In this document: in pieces, positions 57,301-64,000 of the stretch
How the letters are laid out: every line of letters begins with the position of its first letter
Position numbering within the stretch: position 1 is the stretch's first letter
Assembly (NCBI RefSeq): GCF_039535785.1
Contig: NZ_BAAAXV010000002.1
Coordinates: forward strand, 124,001 to 188,000
Origin: Nonomuraea helvata
Lineage (GTDB): Bacteria > Actinomycetota > Actinomycetes > Streptosporangiales > Streptosporangiaceae
DNA length: 64,000 bases
Direction: 5' to 3'
Notes under the pieces: model-generated
Seen by the model: the letters and a program-made list of their open reading frames with translations, nothing else
What the model was told of the DNA's origin: nothing
The model's database searches: none
Made by a program: the position numbers and the translations under genes

Positions 57301-57461
57301 GCGCGCTCACCCGCAAGCTCGGGACGCGCACGGTCGGAGAAGCCGTCCGGTACGGCTTCGCCACCCTGGCCCTGCCGGTCAACAGCTCGACAGCCCAGCG
57401 GTACTCCGACACCACCACCCTGCTAGACGAGATCGTCAACAACAAGAGCGAGGTTTACTGA
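54327..57461 (+). CDS. Large secreted HExxH metalloprotease with CARDB/DUF11 and EF-hand-like segments
   Basis: 1044 residues from ATG 54327 (AAGGGAGG site; the open frame upstream is not protein-like). Signal peptide about 1-40. A thrombospondin-3-like calcium loop DTDGDGIPDIVE is near residue 215. The zinc site is HELFHALALRHGG, at about residue 455; it matches zincins (HExxH plus a later H). Two DUF11/CARDB beta-sandwich repeats follow (GDTLTYPVKLDNIGTGQAT and GEAITVDLKVANVGSAKAT). The C-terminal domain contains SHGYWKTHP and an EF-hand-like loop DSSGNGALDNSEA. Unknown peptidase family; substrate unknown. Exported, not membrane anchored. Confidence 0.8.
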   Translation: MGFSRFSRFRRETRKPLTFAVLLALLLAWIPALAAPAAAAAPGIKLTFKIEYLRQIEDPDSGGLGDGDYYPKVKIADGPLETGPRIEDDEFEPFGLPEAPNGWTFTKDDLPGDKPTVDITVTLWDWDDGLNTNDDRMDISPRDQDLELNLVYDVRSGTLSGDDIVFGKPCVKSDGQTAKGETCVEGDGDHGFPRNNDGRITRIGITATAEMPDTDGDGIPDIVELTGIRNRSGDVIADLPTLGADPCRKTIILQLDYMADTNPTTRHSHQPKPGAITLVRNTLDAAPFPATNPCPYPGTHRGGIDFVYIPGAQLAEQQQMGLNSNDYRNARNADFPAELARYAHYAIFAHDLLGDPGTSGQCCEPTRDNNKDFIVTLGSWRTMCVADFTRDYGGDDTLQTTAGGDDVTVGTQIHVGDNRRCDTTSAHSTDIQVLTPGTGDADAKVGTEQDQAGTILHELFHALALRHGGDNNDNYKPNYLSLMNYFFQTGIPNSPPPLLVNQLRDWKVGAVRLGLSDGKLPPLTEGGLNESAGISDGTDWTFWWTDNLANPGSGFRPLRAGAGNGPLNWNDNRTTGTNVPIIDTSNVSVDINAGNGLTTLRDHDDWPAIRFRAQSPDRLGWACSSWPASSPTCAGAGGSVEKELDFAAVIRQEISFFNFYDPDIATKKTVDKADAEPGDTLTYPVKLDNIGTGQATAIVLKDTPPTGDAQTRQVGQLGAGGTSTETFTYEIPCDTEDAAVLTNKAEVTAKDLAGGAEARTDNNTATASTKVHAPKLTLEKHATATVNAGEAITVDLKVANVGSAKATGVTLTDTLPKEVYYSQALDQGTGPRPTEVTRNADGTTTLTWSLGEITASATRSVQFTARPSLLFTAGDKLTDQASVTYGNINGCAYEPVTATATTTVTEVTPTRDPRSHGYWKTHPEDRTAELLARVQATYQQFDSSGNGALDNSEAGAVLSAGGPQPNPATFQLLATLFDLAARQINASTQIDSALTRKLGTRTVGEAVRYGFATLALPVNSSTAQRYSDTTTLLDEIVNNKSEVY

Positions 57462-57615
57462 AGATCCGCGGAAAGCCGTGGCCTTCGGGCCAGGGATGAA
57501 TGCGGTCGCCGTCTGGGGATGAGCCGCCGCAGGCGGGACAGGAATCCTTGCCTTTGACGGCGGGATGCAGGTCAATGAGTTCAGAAGGGGCCACAGCTAC
57601 GTGGACCCCTAGCGC

Positions 57616-57870
57616 CAATGCCGGTTAGTCAACGATCGGGCGTGTGCGTCAATTCAGCGGAAACGGACAACGGAGCTCCTGCTAGAACAGTGTCGACCAA
57701 GATCACGGTTCGGCGCGGGAGCTCCGTTGGAAGTTCAATCTGTCATGCCCGGTGAGGTTGTTGTGGCTTCCGGGGCTTTGCTCTCGGTCCTCTCGGGGAG
57801 CTGACCCAGCTCATCCCGTTCGAGATGGGCGATGAGGCGTTGCGGGAGACGCGAACGGGGCAGCGGCGGA
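57616..57870 (+). mobile_element. Left IS4-family relic (inverted relative to the right relic)
   Basis: CAATGCCGGTTAGTCAACG (57616-57634) resembles the end of the right relic. An inverted repeat CAACGGAGCTCC / GGAGCTCCGTTG (about 57669-57736) follows, then GPLGELTQLIPFEMGDEAL and RETRTGQRR (about 57795-57870), the start of an IS4 transposase. The remainder of the transposase is missing. Confidence 0.55.
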
Positions 57871-57876
57871 TGGGGC

Positions 57877-57890
57877 AGGGGGTACTCAGG
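57877..57890 (+). promoter_or_regulatory. Motif shared by the metalloprotease and AidA-like genes
   Basis: AGGGGGTACTCAGG occurs identically at 54255-54268 (59 bp before the metalloprotease ATG) and here (171 bp before the AidA-like ATG). It begins just where IS4 homology ends. Function unknown; it may be a shared regulator or sigma-factor site. Confidence 0.4.
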
Positions 57891-58060
57891 AACGTATCCC
57901 GGCTGCTCATCGCATCGGCGCGAAGCGTTACGCGATAACACGATTCTAGTTGAGCCACATTATGCAGTCTTGACAGCACTTAACGTCAACGATAATTGTG
58001 GAGGCGTTCGTCCCACGGTTTACCGTCCTTTTCGTCGGACACGACAGGGAGAATTTCTGC

Positions 58061-58564
58061 ATGTCGGAATTCATCAACGTCCTCATCGCCATCGACGCGG
58101 AAACCATTCTCGAAAGGTTCGGCAGGAACAATGATCCGAACGGGCCGACGTCGATCCCCGACAGCAGCAACCTAATCTATATGACCACCAGGCAGAACCA
58201 GCTCGGGAGCACACCGGGCAGCGAGTTGACGATCAACGCCTCCCCCATGGACATCATCAGGTGGCGCGAGACGACACTGTCCCTGAATGCCGAGTACACC
58301 GGAATCCTCTACAGGTTCAACACCCTGGCCGGGCAGGATCTGATCAGCACCCCCGCACCGAGGTCGGTGATTCTCAGCGAGCCACAACCGAACAGTCACG
58401 ACCCGTTGAATCCCACCACGCAGAAGATCAACAGCTATTACTGGGAGTGCGAGATCTTGGACACGGGGACGGTTACCTACAACTTCAGCTTCATGATTCT
58501 CAATCACAAGGGCGAGAAGCAGGGTTACTACTGCTGGGACCCCTTCATCAATATTCAGCCCTGA
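58061..58564 (+). CDS. AidA/PixA-type inclusion-body protein
   Basis: 167 residues from ATG 58061 with a GGGAGA site. Sequence hallmarks of the AidA/PixA family: FINVLIAIDAETILERFG, NNDPNGPTSIPDSSNLIYM, DIIRWRETTLSLNAEYTGILY and a YYWECEILDTGTVTYNFSFMI end. These proteins form crystalline inclusions or are quorum- or stress-regulated; biochemical activity is unknown. Base composition is distinctly less GC-rich than its neighbours, and it sits between two inverted IS4 relics, so recent acquisition is likely. A hairpin at 58609-58629 follows. Confidence 0.85.
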   Translation: MSEFINVLIAIDAETILERFGRNNDPNGPTSIPDSSNLIYMTTRQNQLGSTPGSELTINASPMDIIRWRETTLSLNAEYTGILYRFNTLAGQDLISTPAPRSVILSEPQPNSHDPLNPTTQKINSYYWECEILDTGTVTYNFSFMILNHKGEKQGYYCWDPFINIQP

Positions 58565-58608
58565 CCTGCTCAGCAAGGCACTGGAGCGGGCCTTTGGGGT
58601 AAAAGGCC

Positions 58609-58629
58609 GGCGACCCGCGACGGGTCGCC
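58609..58629 (+). terminator. Hairpin after the AidA-like gene
   Basis: GGCGACCCG (58609-58617) and CGGGTCGCC (58621-58629) form a perfect 9-bp stem with a 3-nt loop, 45 bp past the stop; a second GC hairpin (GCGCGGCC/GGCCGCGC) follows at about 58639-58656. Confidence 0.75.
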
Positions 58630-58984
58630 GAGGTGGACGCGCGGCCAGGCCGCGCGTGTCGCCGTGAGGCCGTGCCAATGGCGGCCGGGCCGCGTTGTGT
58701 CGCGGCGCAGGCCCGGTTGTCAAGCGCGGGATTCCGTGCGCCCGGCCGCTCACCCCGGCGGCTAACACGCTGCTGGCCCCAATGCGCTTGATCCAGTGCT
58801 GACAGTAACGCAGGCGCCACGGTCCTTCCAGGGCTGCGAGGACTCCTTGCCGTTCCACTTGCCTTCGGGGTCCACACCCGAGCGTGGAAGACGAAGGTTG
58901 CCCTCGGGATCTGCTCGACCGAGCGGACGTTGACGCCGGGGCCGTTCAGCCAGCGCTTGAGCGCATCCACCTCGGCGGATGACT

Positions 58985-59441
58985 CCGGCGGTTACTTCTC
59001 CGGACTGCGTGATGCGACGACGGCACCCCCGGCGGATCATCCAGCCCGGCCACCAGCCGCGCCCACACCTGCCGGTACTCCATCCCGGCGAACCGCCCCG
59101 CCGCCAGCAGCAGATACACCACCACCCGCGACGGCAGAGCCCGCACCCGCCGCTCACGCCCACCCGCCTCGGCCAGCACCGCATCGACCATCTCGAACGG
59201 CACGATCCGGGTCAGCTCCCCCACATGACCGGCAGCGAACACCCCGGCCGCAGTCGCGCTCGATGCGGCGATGTCGATAGCGGAGGCCAAGGCGAACCTG
59301 GAGACTGTCGGCACAACGGAGATCCAGTTCTTCGACGGATGGTCGTAGAAGATCACCCGTTCTACTGGATCTCCGTTCTCATGTCCCGGGGATCAGCCGA
59401 ACCTCGGGACACACGCCATCACCCTTAACTTTCTGGCATTG
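58985..59441 (-). mobile_element. Right IS4-family relic with truncated transposase
   Basis: On the minus strand, from the end CAATGCCAGAAAGTTAAGG (59441-59423), an inverted repeat AACGGAGATCCAGT/ACTGGATCTCCGTT (59315-59328 and 59364-59377) is followed by FAAGHVGELTRIVPFEMVDAVLAEAG, RRVRALPSRVVVYLLLAAG and YRQVWARLVAGLDDPPGVPS, the N-terminus of an IS4 transposase. Homology stops near 58985; the DDE domain is absent. Confidence 0.7.
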
Positions 59442-60019
59442 CCCCAAGCGCGGGAAGCGTCACCTGGGTGGCTTCCCGCCCGGCGGTGGCCGCCGCCTCG
59501 AGCGCGGCGGCCACCGCCACGCAGTTGCTTGTGCAGCCGATTCGCTGCCCGCCGACTGACTTACGAGCTGCTGCGCCGACGTGGGCGTTCAGCCGGCGAA
59601 GGTCACCCTCCTGCGGTGCGGCCGGATCGATCCCTGGCCGATGTCCTTGTGATGCTTGATCAACTCCAGGCTTCTTGGCCGGCGACTATCGCTCTCATCC
59701 GCCATCTATCGTTCACAGCCTCAAGGGGCTGCTGCCAAGTCCGCTGACAGCTTGCGCCGGGTCAGCCTCGCCCCAGCAGGTAGCCGGTGGCCACGGCCCG
59801 ACCGCGCCGCCTACGTGGCACGTCGGCTCAGGCTGTCACCGGTCCCGACCTGACCGAGTAGACATCCCTGTCGTCATGGTTGACGCGGTGAACCAGCGCG
59901 CGGCCTGGGCGGCCAAACGCCTCCGCCCCCGGCTCAGCCTGACCCTGTGCGGGCGTCAGACCGGGTGGGCTCAGCGCACCGGTTCACAAACCGCCCTGCG
60001 GCAGTGGAGGATCAGGGAC
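59442..60019. other. Non-coding stretch before the NACHT gene, with a strong hairpin
   Basis: GCGGTGGCCGCCGC (59483-59496) and GCGGCGGCCACCGC (59504-59517) form a perfect 14-bp stem with a 7-nt loop. An in-frame ATG at 59876 would add 48 residues to the NACHT protein; its sequence is not family-like. No other gene is seen. Confidence 0.5.
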
Positions 60020-63000
60020 ATGGCGAAAGAGTACCGGTATGCCGACGCCGTCAGGCTCCTGGGCGGTGCGGATCCGGCGGTCGCGACGATCGACCTGTGG
60101 CTCAGCGTCGGCACACTCGGACTCTGGGACATGATCGACGCCAAACAACAGTTCGTCCAGGTGGGCAACGCTCTGCTCGGCCGGTGGCGCGAGTGGCGCG
60201 CCGGCCGCGAGTGGCACAGCCGGACCGAACGCATCGAGGCCGCACACACGATCCTCGTCATCACGGCGTTCTTCGAGGCGCTCGACGCCATCGATCTGCC
60301 GTTCAGCGCCCAGGACCTGCGAATGAGCAAGGAGGAGCAGACGGAGCTGGCCCGGCGTTCGGGCCTTGACCTGTCACATGGCCTCGCCTGTCCTTCGCCC
60401 TACCTTCCTTTCGAGCAGGCCAAGCAGGCTGTCCTCGGGTTCTATGAGAGGTGCGGCCATCGCCTGCGGTCGTTCCTCAGAGGGCTGCGGGTCTGGGACG
60501 AACTGGCGCCGTCGGAGCGGGAGAAGATCATCGCCCAGCTCGAGCGGACGCTGCCGAAGGCGGCGGTCCGTCGTTACGAGGACCGCTACCGGAGCTTGGC
60601 GCTCGACGTCCCGGAGTTCGCGCTCTGGGTGGGGATGATCGAACATCAGGCGACGAGAGCGGGTCTGTCCGAGCTCGAGCGGCTGCTGTCACTGGTCAGC
60701 TCGGGTGCCGCGCTCCCGAACCAGTTGACCACCCTGAGCAGGCTCCACCGCGCGGCCTTGAAGGAACCGCTGGCGGCGACGAGGGGATCGGATGAGACGG
60801 CCACCGCAGCGCGGCTGCCGACCGTCGAGGAGGCCTACATGACGCCTCGCTTCCGTGCGGGCGAGGTGCGCCACTCCACCAACCCAAGCGTCGAGGCATG
60901 GTGGGAGGATCTGGAGGTCCGTGAGGACCTGCCTCGATTCCTGGCCGGCTTTCTCACCCGATCCACGGCGAGCGAGGTGCCGTTCGTCATTCTCGGCCAA
61001 CCCGGCGCGGGCAAGTCCTTGCTGACCAAGGTCCTGGCCGCCCGGCTACCGGAGGGGCGGTACCTGCCGGTTCGGGTGCCGTTGCGGGAGGTGGCGGCGA
61101 ACGCTGACATCCAAGAGCAGATCGAGCAGGCCGTCTACCGGCTCAGCGGTGAGCGGCTGGAATGGCCGGCTCTGGCCAGGAGCGCCGTGGGCGTCCTGCC
61201 TGTGGTCCTGCTCGACGGCTTCGACGAACTGCTGCAGGCGACAGGGGTGCGCCAGTCCGACTACCTCGAAAAGGTGGCCAGGTTCCAGCGCCGCGAGATC
61301 GACGCAGGTCGGGCGGTCGCCGTCGTCATCACCTCGCGTACGGCTGTCGCGGATCGGACCGCGTTCGTCCCTGGCACTGTGGTCGCCCGGCTCGAGCCCT
61401 TCAGCGAGGCGCAGATCGACCGGTGGCTGACCGCGTGGAACGCCAAGAACGACGCCTACTTCGCCGGCCGGCGGATCAAGCCGCTCGCTCTCGACGTCGC
61501 GCTCGCCCAGCGGGCCTTGGCCGAGCAACCGCTGCTTCTGCTGATGCTCGCCCTGTACGACGCCGACGGGAACGCACTGAGCAAAGACGTGGCGGAGTTC
61601 CGGCAGACCGAGCTCTACGAGCGGCTGATGCGTCGATTCGTGGAGCGCGAGCTGGAGAAGGCCTGCCCGCGCGACCAGGTACCGGCCTTTCTCGAACGGG
61701 AGATGCTGCACCTGTCGTACGTGGCGTTCGCGATGTTCAACCGGGGCCGCCAGTGGGTGACCACAGCCGAACTGGACCAGGATCTGTCAGGACTGGAATT
61801 TCCCGCACAGGTCCGGACCGGCACCTTCGCCACTCCGCTCACGGCCGGGGAACTCTCCGTCGCGAAGTTCTTCTTCATCCACCGTGCCCAGGCCACCCGC
61901 GACCACGACGTGGTGCAGACCTATGAGTTCCTGCATGCCACTTTCGGCGAGTATCTCATCGCCCGGCTCATCATCACGCTGCTGGCCGACCTGGCGGTCA
62001 AGGAATCGGGCCTGGTGGTGACCGAGGTCGACGACGCGCTGCTGCAGACGCTGTTGTCATGGTCGGCATTGTCGTCTCGTACCACCATCGTCTCCTTCCT
62101 GCGGGAACTGGTCGAGACGAAGGGGGCCGGGGATCGCTGGGGTGAACTCGTCGTACGGCTGTTCCGCCGGTTGGACACGCGTTTGCGCGTGCCGTACCCG
62201 AACTACCGCCCGGGGACGGCGGGCCTTGCCCGGCGTCACGCCTACCACTCCGCCAACCTGATGATGATCGCACTGGCGTGCGAGGGCGTTCTCAGGGCCG
62301 GTGCGTTGCTTCCGGGGCACGAGGATCCGCTCACCGAGTGGCGGCGCCATGCGTTGCTGTGGCGCTCGCAGTGCGCGGCCGGCGAATGGGCGAGTCTGAG
62401 CAACACCGTGCAGGTGGACCTCGTCTCGTCCCAGGACGGCGCCTGGGACCTCGAGCTGAGGCTCGACTTGAGTGGCAGGACGCAGCCGCCGGTCCCTGTC
62501 GGCTGGATGGAGAACGCGCCGCTCAGCGACCATTCCTCCGCTGATGCACGGGCGATCTGGCATGGCGTCTTCCTCCCTCCCCGATCGCCTTCCGTCGAGG
62601 CCGCGCCCGAGGCGTCGCCGGGGTATCCGGAGCCGGCTGCCGAGGCGCCGAACCTGCTGCTGGACCGCGTCGCCGAGGTGTGCGAGGCCCGGCACGAACG
62701 CGCCACGATCCGCAAGGTGACGGCCGAGCCCCCGTACCTGCTGATCACCGTCCCGGAGGACGGATTCGTTCGCCAGTATCTCATCGGCGCTCACCTCGGC
62801 CGGGTGGCCGAGACCGATGTGGAGGCGTTCCTGCGGCACGTGCACGCCGCCGTGCCTGGGCCGGGATCCGAACTGGTCTATCAGGGGCCGGCGCCGGCCG
62901 ACGAGGTGCGCGACTACGCCACGCGCAGAGGGATCAGGCTACGCAGCTTCATCGAGTTCCAGGGGCTGCTGGACCTGTCGGACTATGTGATGGAGCAGAC

Positions 63001-64000
63001 CAGACGGCTGCGCTCCGACAGACGCTACCCGCCCGGCCTGTACGTGCCGCAGCGGTGGCATGCCGTGGACCAGCCCGGTTCGGTCGTCAGCGAGGACCTG
63101 GTCGGGGAGCTGATGCGGCTGCTGGCCGCCGACCACGGGCGGTTCACTCTGGTGCTGGGCGACTTCGGTCGCGGCAAGACGTTCGCGCTGCGCGAGCTGG
63201 CCCGGCGCATCCCGGGCGAGGTGCCGCACCTCACACCGATCTTCATCGAACTGCGCGCCCTGGAAAAGGCGCAGTCCGTGGACGCGATGGTGGCGGCGCA
63301 CCTGGCCGCGCACGGTGTGAAGCTCATCGATCTCAACGCGTTCCGCTACCTGCTGCGGGAGGGGCGGATCGTGCTGTTGTTCGACGGCTTCGACGAGCTG
63401 GTGACGCGAGTGAGCTACGAACGGGCGGCCGATCACCTGGGGACGCTGCTCGCCGTGGCCGAGGGCAAGACCAAGATCGTGGTGACCAGCCGCACCCAGC
63501 ACTTCAGGTCACACGGTCAGGTCCTCACAGCCATGGGCGAGATGGTGGGGGTCCTGCCGCAGCGGCGGGTGCTGAGCGTGGAGGATTTCACGCCGGCGCA
63601 GGTGCGGGCGTACTTGCTCAACCGGTACGGCGACGAGGCGGCCGCCGAGGACCGATTCGCGCTGATTGGCGGCATTTCGGATCTGCTGGGCCTCGCTCAG
63701 AACCCGCGCATGCTCAGCCTGGTCGCCGACTTGCCCGGCGAGCGGCTGCGCATGGTGGCCACGGCGGGCGGCGCGATCAGCCCCGCCGGACTGTACGAGG
63801 AGATCCTGAGCTCGTGGCTGGCGTTCGAGGAGCACCGGGTCAGGGTCCCGGGCTCGGCGGCGGCGCTGAGCATCGAGGAGCTGTGGCAGGCGGTGACGGC
63901 GCTGGCGTTGCGGTTGTGGGAGTCCGGTGAGTCACTGCTGGGCGTGGAGGAGCTGACCGAGATCGGCGAGACGCTGACCGACCTGGCCGGCGGGCGGGTG
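60020..64000 (+). CDS. Double-NACHT STAND NTPase with NNH-type N-terminus (3' end off window)
   Basis: Open without a stop from ATG 60020 to the edge: 1327 codons so far. Residues 1 to about 240 are all-helical (EYRYADAVRLLGGADPAVAT...; TILVITAFFEALDA) and resemble the NACHT N-terminal helical domain NNH7. The first NACHT has P-loop GQPGAGKS (K332) and Walker B VVLLDGFDEL (D399, D402, E403), then a sensor/helical region with ETYEFLHATFGEYL-like FLHATFGEY. A separate domain spans about 878-990. The second NACHT has GDFGRGKT (K1053), FIELRALEK and LLFDGFDEL (D1122, D1125, E1126) with VVTSRTQHF. Bacterial NACHT proteins are anti-phage NLR relatives; ligand and effector are unknown. Confidence 0.85.
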   Translation, partial: MAKEYRYADAVRLLGGADPAVATIDLWLSVGTLGLWDMIDAKQQFVQVGNALLGRWREWRAGREWHSRTERIEAAHTILVITAFFEALDAIDLPFSAQDLRMSKEEQTELARRSGLDLSHGLACPSPYLPFEQAKQAVLGFYERCGHRLRSFLRGLRVWDELAPSEREKIIAQLERTLPKAAVRRYEDRYRSLALDVPEFALWVGMIEHQATRAGLSELERLLSLVSSGAALPNQLTTLSRLHRAALKEPLAATRGSDETATAARLPTVEEAYMTPRFRAGEVRHSTNPSVEAWWEDLEVREDLPRFLAGFLTRSTASEVPFVILGQPGAGKSLLTKVLAARLPEGRYLPVRVPLREVAANADIQEQIEQAVYRLSGERLEWPALARSAVGVLPVVLLDGFDELLQATGVRQSDYLEKVARFQRREIDAGRAVAVVITSRTAVADRTAFVPGTVVARLEPFSEAQIDRWLTAWNAKNDAYFAGRRIKPLALDVALAQRALAEQPLLLLMLALYDADGNALSKDVAEFRQTELYERLMRRFVERELEKACPRDQVPAFLEREMLHLSYVAFAMFNRGRQWVTTAELDQDLSGLEFPAQVRTGTFATPLTAGELSVAKFFFIHRAQATRDHDVVQTYEFLHATFGEYLIARLIITLLADLAVKESGLVVTEVDDALLQTLLSWSALSSRTTIVSFLRELVETKGAGDRWGELVVRLFRRLDTRLRVPYPNYRPGTAGLARRHAYHSANLMMIALACEGVLRAGALLPGHEDPLTEWRRHALLWRSQCAAGEWASLSNTVQVDLVSSQDGAWDLELRLDLSGRTQPPVPVGWMENAPLSDHSSADARAIWHGVFLPPRSPSVEAAPEASPGYPEPAAEAPNLLLDRVAEVCEARHERATIRKVTAEPPYLLITVPEDGFVRQYLIGAHLGRVAETDVEAFLRHVHAAVPGPGSELVYQGPAPADEVRDYATRRGIRLRSFIEFQGLLDLSDYVMEQTRRLRSDRRYPPGLYVPQRWHAVDQPGSVVSEDLVGELMRLLAADHGRFTLVLGDFGRGKTFALRELARRIPGEVPHLTPIFIELRALEKAQSVDAMVAAHLAAHGVKLIDLNAFRYLLREGRIVLLFDGFDELVTRVSYERAADHLGTLLAVAEGKTKIVVTSRTQHFRSHGQVLTAMGEMVGVLPQRRVLSVEDFTPAQVRAYLLNRYGDEAAAEDRFALIGGISDLLGLAQNPRMLSLVADLPGERLRMVATAGGAISPAGLYEEILSSWLAFEEHRVRVPGSAAALSIEELWQAVTALALRLWESGESLLGVEELTEIGETLTDLAGGRV

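Noticed and set aside
57436..57618. Minus-strand ORF with CPACGG as a zinc-ribbon protein or TnpB end
   Set aside because: Only one CxxC, no DRD motif, overlaps the metalloprotease end; a GGCC-TTCG-GGCC hairpin suggests noncoding DNA.
59876..60019. Upstream ATG extending the NACHT protein by 48 residues
   Set aside because: No ribosome site, and the added residues do not resemble NNH-type starts; ATG 60020 begins family-like sequence.

Overview
The window looks like the chromosome of a high-GC filamentous actinomycete, most likely Streptosporangiales (Nonomuraea-like). That placement is inference from base composition, GTG starts with GGAGG ribosome sites, F420-type enzymes, many TetR/MarR/MerR regulators and secreted polysaccharide-degrading enzymes. 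It is an accessory region: many small divergent regulator/target pairs, no ribosomal or central housekeeping operon, and an unusually high load of broken genes and insertion-sequence (IS) relics.

Layout. 1-2.6 kb: two tandem small secreted Cys-rich proteins, then a CGNR zinc-finger regulator divergent from a RidA-like gene with twin operators between them. 2.6-8.3 kb: scarred DNA with an M20 peptidase fragment, a degenerate tyrosine recombinase, a DUF4097 gene, a protease tail facing a headless ABC binding protein, a Sua5/YciO-type gene and a shattered MFS gene. 8.3-13 kb: a resistance block with a rifamycin phosphotransferase/PEP-synthase-like enzyme, a double-MerR (TioE-type) regulator and an erythromycin-esterase-like protein. 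13-26 kb: a TnpB relic, a class V aminotransferase, a PL11 rhamnogalacturonan lyase, several unknown membrane or secreted proteins, a CE15-FnIII-CBM2 esterase, and a beta-phosphoglucomutase/GH65 phosphorylase pair. The two secreted polysaccharide enzymes share GAAA-TTTC promoter motifs. 26-38 kb: an orphan histidine kinase, an F420 LLM oxidoreductase with a terminator in its leader, an FAD monooxygenase, YceI, MarR/oxidoreductase and a frameshifted GIY-YIG nuclease, then an SGNH protein coupled to an acyltransferase. 38-43.5 kb: a lipoprotein/response regulator/kinase operon and furA-katG with a leaderless-type promoter.

43.5-54 kb: a frameshifted aldo/keto reductase, a secreted EEP-fold protein, a TetR/membrane-protein pair, an IS630 relic and a fructosamine kinase. 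Next comes a complete IS110-family element inserted into the T-stem of a tRNA gene. Its 434-nt left noncoding region carries what reads as a full bridge RNA, with target- and donor-binding guides that can be matched by eye to the insertion site and to the element's own ends. After it lie a CBM2-like secreted protein and a TetR/alpha-beta hydrolase pair.

54-64 kb: a 1044-residue secreted HExxH metalloprotease, an AidA-type gene enclosed by two inverted relics of one IS4-family element, and a very large ORF (at least 1327 codons, running off the right edge). That ORF has an NNH-like helical N-terminus and two separate NACHT NTPase modules, and is a probable anti-phage STAND/NLR-like protein. 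The most notable items are the IS110 bridge RNA in a tRNA and the double-NACHT protein.
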